A stretch of 5,375 bases of DNA, taken from assembly GCA_002315495.1 (NCBI GenBank), contig DCGJ01000173.1:6106-11480 (forward strand). The letters are read 5' to 3'. The translations under genes were made by a program, and so were the position numbers. The notes beneath the pieces were generated by a model. It was not told the DNA's origin and did no database searches. It saw only the letters and a program-made list of their open reading frames with translations. Positions 1 through 5,375 of the stretch are shown one piece after another. Each line of letters starts with the position of its first letter. Within the stretch, counting starts at the first letter, position 1. The DNA is from Lachnoclostridium sp. UBA1781. Its GTDB lineage: Bacteria > Bacillota > Clostridia > Lachnospirales > Lachnospiraceae.

Positions 1-4
1 CAGT

Positions 5-2239
5 ATGCCGCTTCCGACGGCACTTGCAAATAGAAGAAACAAGGTGATGCAACATGCAGACGAGTTTAAAAAAGATTTTGAACCGTTGCAGGAACCGAAG
101 GATCCTTTGCCTGTCCTCGTACAAGTGGGGGACGACCTCGTACATCATTATTTGGAGAATAAGGTTGGACTGTTAAGGACACCGGATGGTGCGTTGAAGC
201 GGGAGGATAAATGTTACTTCAGAGCAGATGGAACAAAACTCACGAATGAAGTGGTTGCCGAAATCATTAAGAAAGAAAAAAATCAGATGATTCGGTTTGG
301 TGCTCAGCATGGAATTGGCACGGATTATTTTTATGGCGGTGCTGATGAGGTTAAGAAGAATCCGGCAGCCGGCGAAGAGAAATATTATTCAAAGGACGAG
401 CTGATTCAGGCAATCAAGACATTAAACCCCGATTATCAGGTTCCAACGGAAGAGGAGGCTGCAAGACGAGAGGCCTTCAGTCAATCGATTTCGCGTATTG
501 TCAGCGAAACAGCGATGAACATTTCTCTTGAGAGAATGATTGCAAAGAAGGGAAGAACCGCATCGCGTGACTTTGATACCTTTTTGATGGCGGAAGAGCC
601 GGGAAAAACGAAGGAACAGGTTCGGGCCGAGAACGAAGCGCTCTACAGTCTGGCGTGTGGTACGAAGGAACAGAAGAAGGAAGCATTTGAGTTATGTATT
701 GATCGGCTTCGCAAACTGGACCTTAAGGAATATGACCTTGATAATGATAACCTTCTGATGAGCCATCCTCATAAGATTTGTTCCTTTGCAATGCAGGGAC
801 AGGATTTGGAGAACTTTATTCTTGGTGCGAAATCTTCGGGAGCAGATATCTTCAGCCCGAAGTATGACGATGTAAGAAACAAGATTGTTGTCATTGAGAA
901 TATGGCTTCTGCTTGGAGAAGTAAGATTCAGTTCATGATGAATCCTACCTACAAATATCTGGATTACAAGCAGCTGCCGGATGTAACCATGGATGACTTG
1001 GATAAAATTGAAGATGCTCCGCAGCAAACGCAGTTTGTGTTGTCTCAGGTTGCCAATTTGAATATGCAGCAGGTAGAGGACGCAAAAGTATTCCATACAC
1101 CGGGAAAGACCTTTGCGGAGAAATTAGAGCTTGCGTACAAGAATGCCCCGAGTGTCTTGTTTAAGGATCGCGATAAGGGCAGGGAAGTGATGAAGCTGAA
1201 GCATCGACTGGAGCAGAGCGTTCGAATGAGACTTGGAAAGCCACAGGAGAATTCCGATCGGTACAAGAAGGTAATTACTGCGCTGGAGAATCTTCACTCC
1301 GCAAATGCTTACCGAAAGGAAGAGATGCGTGCTGCTTTACGTGTGAGCTGTCAGGAATATCTTACCAATCGTTCTAACCATAACGAACACTGGAATCTGG
1401 TAAAAGAGGTGTATGACAAGGCAGAAACCTGGAAGCCGGAGATGGAAGCGCTTCGAAAGGATTCCTTGCAACTGACCGGTGAACTGCTCGCGGATGGATT
1501 CCATAAGTATCTTAAGGAGCTTGCTGCGGACCCCGATGCTCCTAGGTTTCAGAAGGCATTAACCAAACTTGAAACAAAGGACAATCTGCAGAAGTTGATC
1601 ATGGGTATCTCGAAGACCGATTATTGTCAGAAGCTGGCAAAGGATTCGCAAAAGCTTTGTTTGAACGACCAGACGGAATTCCGTACCGTATGCTATATGG
1701 CTGTACAGAAGACCGCAGAGAAGTTCCCGAATCTGAATCTTGGTCTTGAAACTGAAATTGCAACCGCAATGAATGTTCAGGCGGTGGTAAATCAGGCGCC
1801 AAAGGCACAGCCGGTCGCAAATCAGGCGCCAAAGGCACAGCCGGTGGTAAATCAGGAACCAAAGGCGAATAAAGGACCAAAGGCTCAGCCGGAAGTGAAG
1901 CAGAAGCCGAAGGCGAAGAAGGCACCGAAGAAGGACAATATCATTCGCGAGGAAGAGGAAGAAATCGGTGAGATTAAGACGACTCGTCCGGGTGTGAAGA
2001 GCAATTTCTTAAAGGGTATCCATAGTAAGAAGGACAACAAGCTTACTGAGAATGAGAAGAAGGCTCTGAACGAACTGGATTCTGAAAAGAAAAAGCTGCT
2101 CATGGATAAGATGAAAGCACAAAAGGCGATTCAGGATAGGTATCAGGCGAAAACCGCAGAAGTGATTCCTGAAGTGAATGAGGCACTTGAGGATATTGAT
2201 GCTTCCGTTAGCAATGATATCAGTGCACCACAAGCTTAA
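5..2239 (+). CDS. Large charged hypothetical protein with KAQ/P-rich repeat linker; may be 5'-partial
   Basis: I do not recognise the family. The frame is open from the left edge, and only four bases precede the first ATG, so no ribosome binding site can be judged; the gene may start further left. From that ATG it gives 744 residues, rich in Lys, Glu and Asp, with no signal peptide and no membrane segment, so it is probably cytoplasmic. Residues 1 to about 590 look mostly alpha-helical with no catalytic motif I can name. Residues 593-638 form a Lys/Pro/Ala/Gln linker of near-repeats of the type PVxNQAPKAQ. It is followed by an acidic stretch (REEEEE) and a charged helical tail, about 679-713, that could be a short coiled coil. 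The gene ends just before a strong hairpin terminator. The layout, globular helical body then flexible basic linker then helical tail, suggests a scaffold or a protein that binds a partner, but this is a guess. Confidence 0.85.
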   Translation: MPLPTALANRRNKVMQHADEFKKDFEPLQEPKDPLPVLVQVGDDLVHHYLENKVGLLRTPDGALKREDKCYFRADGTKLTNEVVAEIIKKEKNQMIRFGAQHGIGTDYFYGGADEVKKNPAAGEEKYYSKDELIQAIKTLNPDYQVPTEEEAARREAFSQSISRIVSETAMNISLERMIAKKGRTASRDFDTFLMAEEPGKTKEQVRAENEALYSLACGTKEQKKEAFELCIDRLRKLDLKEYDLDNDNLLMSHPHKICSFAMQGQDLENFILGAKSSGADIFSPKYDDVRNKIVVIENMASAWRSKIQFMMNPTYKYLDYKQLPDVTMDDLDKIEDAPQQTQFVLSQVANLNMQQVEDAKVFHTPGKTFAEKLELAYKNAPSVLFKDRDKGREVMKLKHRLEQSVRMRLGKPQENSDRYKKVITALENLHSANAYRKEEMRAALRVSCQEYLTNRSNHNEHWNLVKEVYDKAETWKPEMEALRKDSLQLTGELLADGFHKYLKELAADPDAPRFQKALTKLETKDNLQKLIMGISKTDYCQKLAKDSQKLCLNDQTEFRTVCYMAVQKTAEKFPNLNLGLETEIATAMNVQAVVNQAPKAQPVANQAPKAQPVVNQEPKANKGPKAQPEVKQKPKAKKAPKKDNIIREEEEEIGEIKTTRPGVKSNFLKGIHSKKDNKLTENEKKALNELDSEKKKLLMDKMKAQKAIQDRYQAKTAEVIPEVNEALEDIDASVSNDISAPQA
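1781..1918 (+). repeat. In-frame 30-bp tandem repeat coding for PVxNQAPKAQ-type decapeptides
   Basis: Residues 593-638 of the large hypothetical protein. The units are AVVNQAPKAQ, PVANQAPKAQ, PVVNQEPKAN, a shortened KGPKAQ, and PEVKQKPKAK. The first two copies share 27 identical bases (1789-1815 and 1819-1845), so the duplication is recent at the DNA level, while later copies have drifted and lost four residues. The repeat is flexible and basic and probably works as a linker. Such tracts commonly vary in copy number between strains. Confidence 0.9.
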
Positions 2240-2247
2240 TTGTAACA

Positions 2248-2281
2248 AAAAATCGGCTCCACGTAAGTGGGGCCGATTTTT
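2248..2281. terminator. Bidirectional intrinsic terminator between convergent genes
   Basis: A 15-bp stem (2248-2262 with 2267-2281) closes on a GTAA loop, with a single G-T wobble. The stem is flanked by an A run on the left and a T run on the right, so it gives a hairpin followed by a U tract in both directions. It lies 8 bases after the stop of the large hypothetical gene and 25 bases beyond the stop of the minus-strand small membrane protein gene, so it can end transcription of both. Confidence 0.9.
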
Positions 2282-2306
2282 AAGTGCCGATTTTTTAATG
2301 CGCATA

Positions 2307-2555
2307 CTAGATATTTCCGGACTTCTTCTCGCTACGAAGGAAGAGGAAGGTTGGGATGAAAGAAATCACCTGGAAGACGATCATAATTACAACCCCGATG
2401 ATAATATGAACTGCAGTCACATTTTCCATAAAGACGAGAGTGAATACGACGATTGCCACGACCAAATCCGCAAGGATGGTAAGTGGGCTGAAGGGATTTC
2501 TTAATTTACGCTTCTGGTTTTCGGTTGCTCCTGTGTTCATTGTTGTATTCTCCAT
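2307..2555 (-). CDS. Small two-helix membrane protein, function unknown
   Basis: This encodes 82 residues. The N-terminus is polar and basic (about residues 1-22, including QKRKLRN), followed by two hydrophobic segments at about 25-45 and 49-72, and a short basic tail (RSEKKSGNI). The positive N-terminal region before the first helix, a short acidic turn (MEN) between the helices and the basic tail suggest a helical hairpin with both ends in the cytoplasm. The ATG at 2555 is supported by an AGGAG on the minus strand (2566-2570) with a 10-base gap. The overlapping plus-strand frame (2178-2504) has no comparable start signal. I recognise no family. It is divergent from the macrodomain gene and shares its upstream control region; whether it is functionally tied to it is unknown. 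The reverse-strand terminator hairpin lies just past its stop. Confidence 0.78.
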   Translation of the reverse strand: MENTTMNTGATENQKRKLRNPFSPLTILADLVVAIVVFTLVFMENVTAVHIIIGVVIMIVFQVISFIPTFLFLRSEKKSGNI

Positions 2556-2600
2556 TGTTATTTATCTCCTTTTTCTTGGCTTTTCTTGCCTTATGGTGTT

Positions 2601-2629
2601 AGAATAAAGGGGGAATCTTAAGAAAAAAC
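2601..2629 (-). promoter_or_regulatory. Possible promoter for the minus-strand small membrane protein gene
   Basis: Read on the minus strand, TATTCT (2601-2606) matches four of six bases of a -10 box, with a poor T-rich -35 (GTTTTT, 2624-2629) 17 bases away. The weak -35 lies just downstream of the 11-bp direct repeat at 2636-2657, which is the usual position for an activator of the OmpR/PhoB type. The promoter call is tentative. Confidence 0.3.
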
Positions 2630-2635
2630 ACGAGA

Positions 2636-2657
2636 AACCTTAACGTAACCTTAAAGT
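2636..2657. promoter_or_regulatory. 11-bp-period direct repeat, probable regulator binding site
   Basis: AACCTTAACGT (2636-2646) is followed at once by AACCTTAAAGT (2647-2657): ten of eleven bases are identical and the cores are a perfect AACCTTAA. A direct repeat with an exact one-turn period is typical of sites for OmpR/PhoB-family response regulators, which bind head-to-tail on one face of the helix. It sits between two divergent genes and so could control either. The binding protein is not visible in the window. Confidence 0.55.
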
Positions 2658-2680
2658 TTTCCGAAAACTGATGAATCAGT
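2655..2680. promoter_or_regulatory. Two overlapping palindromes upstream of the macrodomain gene, possible operator
   Basis: AGTTTTC-C-GAAAACT (2655-2669) is a perfect 7-1-7 inverted repeat. ACTGAT-GA-ATCAGT (2667-2680) is a perfect 6-2-6 inverted repeat sharing its first three bases with the end of the other. Neither is followed by a T run, so they are not terminators. Their place 40-65 bases before the macrodomain start codon fits a repressor operator. I could not find a convincing -35/-10 pair for the macrodomain gene nearby. Confidence 0.45.
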
Positions 2681-2707
2681 GACGTGGAATGTGGGTATTT
2701 TTCATAC

Positions 2708-2714
2708 GGGAGAG
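2708..2714 (+). promoter_or_regulatory. Ribosome binding site fixing the macrodomain gene start
   Basis: GGGAGAG lies before the ATG at 2721, with 8 bases between GGAG and the ATG. This favours that ATG over an in-frame GTG at 2679, whose 14 extra residues (MTWNVGIFHTGEST) do not fit a macrodomain N-terminus and would overlap the palindrome at 2667-2680. Confidence 0.75.
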
Positions 2715-2720
2715 AGTACT

Positions 2721-3890
2721 ATGCCATTTCAGATTATTCGAAACGATATTACGAAGGTAAATGCGGACGCAATCGTCAACACTGCGAATCCGAAGCCGGT
2801 CTTCGGCGGCGGTACCGATTCTGCCATCTATGAAGCCGCCGGAAAAGAGCAGCTTCTTTCCGAGCGGAAGAAAATAGGTGATATTGCACGGGGCGAGGCG
2901 AGGGCTACGGCCGCATTTGGCTTGAACGCAAACTATATTATTCATACGGTTGGACCGGTATGGGAGGGCGGAGACAAAGGCGAATTCGATATTTTGAAAC
3001 GATGCTATGAGAACTCGCTTGCGCTTGCGAGGGAGCTCGGGTGTGCCTCGATTGCATTTCCGTTAATTGCAACGGGGGTATATGGATTCCCGAAGGACAA
3101 GGCGCTTCAGATCGCAATGTCCGCAATTCAGGCATTTTTGCTGGAACATGATATGACAGTCATTCTGGTCGTGTTCGACAAAAAGGCGTTCGAGCTGTCC
3201 GGCAAGGTGGTTGACAATATTCGAGAATACGTTGATTCGAATTATGTCGCAGCGGCTAAGCGAAGAGAATATGAGGAGCCACGCAATCGATTCTATGGTA
3301 ATTCTATCCCTGATCGCCCGGTAGCTTTTAGTGCGGGGTTTGGCCATAGACGAGAGCGCGAGGAAATCGATGCAGCGGAAAGCCTGCCGCTTATGGAATC
3401 ATGTATAGAGGAGTGTGTGGAGGCTGAGGAGCATTTGCCGAGAGCGCCAAGGGCGGCTTCAGGTGCTTCGTCAAAGGCAGACAAAGTAGCTTCTCCAAAG
3501 GCTGCACCGAAAAAGAAGATAAAGATTGATGACTTGCTTGCTTCTCCGGACAAGACGTTCCAGGAAAAGCTGTTTGAAATCATTGACGCGCGCGGGCTGA
3601 CCGGCCCGCAGGTGTATAAGAATTATGTTACCAAGCAGGTGTTCAGCAAGATTCAGTCGGACAAGGATTATCATCCGAACAAGTATACCGCGATTGCGCT
3701 TTGTTTGTCGCTTCATCTCGACATTGACCAGACGCAGGACCTGATTGGAAGGGCCGGCTGGACCTTAAGTCCGAGCAGCAAGGCAGACCTGGTCGTAAAG
3801 GGCTGTATCCTGAACCAGGAATATAACGTCGTTAACATCAACTGTATTCTGTTTGACTTTGACTGTCCGGAGCTGGAGCGAATTAAATAA
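2721..3890 (+). CDS. Macrodomain ADP-ribose hydrolase with C-terminal HTH-like domain
   Basis: 389 residues from the ATG at 2721. Residues 1 to about 165 are a macrodomain of the MacroD/YmdB (O-acetyl-ADP-ribose deacetylase) type. Visible marks are NDIT (8-11), DAIVNTAN (16-23), the glycine loop GGGTD (29-33), IIHTVGP (73-79) and the second loop ATGVYGFP (117-124). Asn23 and Asp33 are ten apart, as are the active-site Asn25 and Asp35 of E. coli YmdB. Members of this family bind ADP-ribose and hydrolyse O-acetyl-ADP-ribose or remove mono-ADP-ribose from acidic residues. A low-complexity, charged linker (about 165-275) follows. The C-terminal part (about 279-389) reads like a five-helix XRE-type fold: TFQEKLFEIIDARG, then LTGPQVYKNYV, TKQVFSKIQSDKDYHP and the ALCLSLHLDIDQTQDLI helix. 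This region resembles a domain I recall from other clostridial macrodomain proteins. The start is chosen from its ribosome binding site. The ADP-ribosylglycohydrolase gene follows after an 86-base gap with no terminator, so the two may be co-transcribed. Enzyme class is well supported; substrate is not known. Confidence 0.93.
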   Translation: MPFQIIRNDITKVNADAIVNTANPKPVFGGGTDSAIYEAAGKEQLLSERKKIGDIARGEARATAAFGLNANYIIHTVGPVWEGGDKGEFDILKRCYENSLALARELGCASIAFPLIATGVYGFPKDKALQIAMSAIQAFLLEHDMTVILVVFDKKAFELSGKVVDNIREYVDSNYVAAAKRREYEEPRNRFYGNSIPDRPVAFSAGFGHRREREEIDAAESLPLMESCIEECVEAEEHLPRAPRAASGASSKADKVASPKAAPKKKIKIDDLLASPDKTFQEKLFEIIDARGLTGPQVYKNYVTKQVFSKIQSDKDYHPNKYTAIALCLSLHLDIDQTQDLIGRAGWTLSPSSKADLVVKGCILNQEYNVVNINCILFDFDCPELERIK

Positions 3891-3905
3891 AACGTCTCCG
3901 TGCGG

Positions 3906-3934
3906 TTGACCAAAATGCGCCCCGAACGTAGTAG
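3906..3934 (+). promoter_or_regulatory. Weak candidate promoter before the ADP-ribosylglycohydrolase gene
   Basis: TTGACC (3906-3911), five of six to a -35 box, is followed after 17 bases by TAGTAG (3929-3934), which matches only three of six of a -10 box. It might give the downstream gene a secondary start of its own. There is no terminator between the two genes, so read-through from the macrodomain gene is equally possible. Confidence 0.25.
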
Positions 3935-3962
3935 ACTTGGCTCATAAAGAAAAAACAAACCA

Positions 3963-3968
3963 AGGAGG
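3963..3968 (+). promoter_or_regulatory. Ribosome binding site deciding the ADP-ribosylglycohydrolase start
   Basis: A full AGGAGG. It is only 2 bases from the first ATG (3971) but 8 bases from the second in-frame ATG (3977), so 3977 is the better start; the protein then begins MYGAIFGD, as is typical of the family. Confidence 0.8.
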
Positions 3969-3976
3969 AAATGATT

Positions 3977-5263
3977 ATGTACGGAGCAATTTTTGGAGAT
4001 GTGATTGGAAGCAGATTTGAGTTTGACAGAGGCGGCAAGACGAAGGAATTCAAGTTGTTTACAGAGCAGGATTCCTTTACCGATGATACCGCAATGACCA
4101 TTGCGGTAGGTGAGGGACTTCTGAAGGCCGGCCTCGATGCCGACGTAGAGGAGATTAAGCAGGCGGTCATCGAGAGCATGCAGGATTGGGGACATCGTTA
4201 TCCCGATGCGGGCTACGGCGGAAGATTCTGGGGCTGGCTTTTTAACGGCCGCAATCCGAAGCCATACGGAAGCTATGGAAACGGCTCCGCAATGAGAGTA
4301 TCTGCGGTTGGCTGGCTGTACGATTCTTTGGAAAGAACCAGAGAGGTGGCTCGCGCAACAGCGGAAGTGACCCATAACCATCCGGAAGGAATTAAGGGTG
4401 CGGAATGTACCGCAGCGGTTATGTATATGGGAAGAACCGGAAGCACCAAGGAAGAGATTCTTGCCTACATCACCAACGAGTTTGGCTATGATATCTCGGA
4501 AACCCTGGACGAGATGCGACGTCGCCACGAGCATGTGGAATCCTGCCAGGATTCCCTCCCGAAGGCACTCAGAGCATTTTTCGACGGCGAATCCTACGAG
4601 GACGTTGTGCGAAATGCGGTATCCCTTGGCGGAGATACCGACACCCTGGCGGCGATTGCCGGAGCGATGGCGGAGGCATTTTACGGGATGCCAATCGGAA
4701 TTATGGCAGAGGGGATGAAGTTTATCCCGGACGACATGCTGGAGGTGCTTCGCAGATTTGACGAGGTGCTCGGAAGAGCATCGGAGGAGCAGAACGAGGC
4801 CTATGCGGGGAACGAGTATATCAAGATGGCCGTGGAGCATTTTGCTCAGGCACAGGAAGCGGAAGCACTTGCAATGGTGCTTGATGTGCTCGCAAAGAGA
4901 ATGCTTGAACATGGCCAGGCGCCGACTCCGATGGCGGACAAGAACCATGTCATGAGAGCGATTGATTTTGAAAATGCGACCGTGGGTGGTACCTTTACAC
5001 TTGGCGAAGACCTTCGACTTACGATTGACAAGATGCAGGATTCCGAGGGCAATCTCTGGACGCCGCTCTTTACCGATGAGGAGGAGCTGAACAAGGGGGA
5101 TGCTGCAAATATCCGCATGAATCTTGACATCGCTTCGATTATTGAAGAGGCTTACAGCTACGAGAAGTCGATGGGGCTTGTCATCAATCCGTTTGGACAT
5201 TCGCTCACCCTTACGAAGGAACTGCTTAAGATTGTGCTGGATCTTTATGAGAATAATAAATAA
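3977..5263 (+). CDS. ADP-ribosylglycohydrolase (DraG/ARH family) fused to an SseB-like domain
   Basis: 428 residues from the ATG at 3977. Residues 1 to about 258 are an ADP-ribosylglycohydrolase, an all-helical enzyme with two metal ions that cleaves ADP-ribose from modified targets. The motifs run in order: GAIFGDVIGSRFEF (3-16), the metal-binding TDDT (35-38), GNGSAMR (101-107), THNHPEG (132-138) and the second metal site GGDTDT (218-223). All expected acidic metal ligands are present, so it should be active. After a helical stretch (about 270-320), residues 320-428 match the SseB N-terminal-like domain, with WTPLFTDEEEL (361-371) and VINPFG (402-407). The role of SseB domains is not established. 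No signal peptide or membrane segment is seen, so the protein is cytoplasmic. It follows the macrodomain gene on the same strand and is closed by a strong hairpin, so the pair likely forms a unit for removing ADP-ribose. It could act on modified protein, nucleic acid or a small ADP-ribosyl compound; the sequence does not say which. Confidence 0.94.
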   Translation: MYGAIFGDVIGSRFEFDRGGKTKEFKLFTEQDSFTDDTAMTIAVGEGLLKAGLDADVEEIKQAVIESMQDWGHRYPDAGYGGRFWGWLFNGRNPKPYGSYGNGSAMRVSAVGWLYDSLERTREVARATAEVTHNHPEGIKGAECTAAVMYMGRTGSTKEEILAYITNEFGYDISETLDEMRRRHEHVESCQDSLPKALRAFFDGESYEDVVRNAVSLGGDTDTLAAIAGAMAEAFYGMPIGIMAEGMKFIPDDMLEVLRRFDEVLGRASEEQNEAYAGNEYIKMAVEHFAQAQEAEALAMVLDVLAKRMLEHGQAPTPMADKNHVMRAIDFENATVGGTFTLGEDLRLTIDKMQDSEGNLWTPLFTDEEELNKGDAANIRMNLDIASIIEEAYSYEKSMGLVINPFGHSLTLTKELLKIVLDLYENNK

Positions 5264-5268
5264 AATGC

Positions 5269-5298
5269 AGACAGCCGCCCCAATGGGGGCGGCTGTCT
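5269..5298 (+). terminator. GC-rich hairpin terminator after the ADP-ribosylglycohydrolase gene
   Basis: A perfect 13-bp stem (5269-5281 with 5286-5298) closes on an AATG loop, starting 5 bases after the stop codon. The T tract after it is interrupted (TTGCACTTTCCTT), so termination may be less than complete, but the stem is very stable. Confidence 0.8.
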
Positions 5299-5325
5299 TG
5301 CACTTTCCTTGCCGCGTGCTATAAT
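5298..5325 (+). promoter_or_regulatory. Promoter for the gene at the right edge
   Basis: A perfect -10 box TATAAT (5320-5325) is preceded by TGC, giving an extended -10 (TGCTATAAT, 5317-5325). A weak -35, TTGCAC (5298-5303), lies 16 bases upstream and touches the last base of the terminator stem. The extended -10 would make up for the poor -35. Confidence 0.7.
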
Positions 5326-5358
5326 GACACGTAACGATATTTTTTAGGAGGTCCCCTT

Positions 5359-5375
5359 ATGGTATGGCTTGTTAT
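5359..5375 (+). CDS. Start of an unidentified gene, cut by the right edge
   Basis: ATG at 5359 follows a full AGGAGG (5346-5351) with a 7-base gap and lies about 33 bases after the -10 box of a good promoter. Only five complete codons are visible (MVWLV), which are hydrophobic and would fit a membrane protein or a signal peptide, but this is too little to assign anything. With its own promoter after a terminator, it is probably a separate transcription unit from the ADP-ribose genes. Confidence 0.65.

Noticed and set aside
1781..1870. Possible CRISPR-like or intergenic repeat
   Set aside because: The 30-bp units are directly adjacent with no spacers and stay in frame inside a coding region, so they are a protein repeat.
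2178..2504. Plus-strand frame of 108 codons spanning the terminator
   Set aside because: It runs out of the large hypothetical gene through the hairpin and opposite the small membrane protein gene, with no ribosome binding site. The minus-strand frame has a good start signal and a coherent membrane-protein composition.
2679..2720. GTG at 2679 as start of the macrodomain gene
   Set aside because: There is no ribosome binding site before it, the extra 14 residues do not fit the family, and the ATG at 2721 has a well-spaced GGGAGAG.
3971..3976. ATG at 3971 as start of the ADP-ribosylglycohydrolase gene
   Set aside because: The AGGAGG ends only 2 bases before it, too close; the ATG at 3977 has the usual 8-base gap.
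4398..4955. Two plus-strand frames (4398-4718 and 4758-4955) inside the ADP-ribosylglycohydrolase gene
   Set aside because: Out-of-frame shadows rich in Arg and Trp, without ribosome binding sites; the main frame is uninterrupted and carries the family motifs, so there is no frameshift.
3713..5200. Long open frame (495 codons) on the minus strand opposite the ADP-ribosylglycohydrolase gene
   Set aside because: Across that gene it is in register with the sense codons, so its stops could come only from TTA, CTA or TCA codons, which the sense gene avoids. The sense strand has clear catalytic motifs and a ribosome binding site; the antisense product has no recognisable features.

Overview
The window looks like a piece of a low-to-mid GC Firmicutes chromosome, most likely a clostridial gut or rumen lineage such as Lachnospiraceae. 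The grounds are strong AGGAGG ribosome binding sites, sigma-A-like promoter elements, hairpin terminators and the type of protein families present. This placement is an inference from style; there is no rRNA or marker gene to confirm it. No tRNA, rRNA, insertion sequence or CRISPR array was seen.

Layout, left to right. (1) 5-2239 (+): the visible part of a large, soluble, highly charged protein of unknown function, with a Lys/Pro/Ala/Gln decapeptide repeat linker and a charged helical tail. Its frame is open to the left edge, so it may begin outside the window. (2) 2248-2281: a strong hairpin serving as a two-way terminator between convergent genes. (3) 2307-2555 (-): a small protein with two predicted membrane segments. 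(4) 2556-2720: a divergent control region holding an exact 11-bp-period direct repeat and two overlapping palindromes. (5) 2721-3890 (+): a macrodomain protein (MacroD/YmdB-like ADP-ribose hydrolase) with a long linker and a C-terminal helix-turn-helix-like domain. (6) 3977-5263 (+): an ADP-ribosylglycohydrolase (DraG/ARH family) fused to a C-terminal SseB-like domain. (7) 5269-5298: a GC-rich hairpin terminator. (8) From about 5298: a promoter with a perfect TATAAT, then a ribosome binding site and the first codons of a further gene that runs off the right edge.

The functional core is the pair at 2721-5263. Two structurally unrelated enzyme families that both remove or process ADP-ribose sit side by side on one strand, each carrying an accessory domain. 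No ADP-ribosyltransferase is visible, so the modification they reverse, or the free ADP-ribose species they act on, comes from elsewhere. The likely theme is reversal of ADP-ribosylation of protein or nucleic acid, or NAD-metabolite clearance, possibly as a stress or defence module. The function of the pair as a unit is inferred, whereas the two enzyme families are recognised from clear catalytic motifs.
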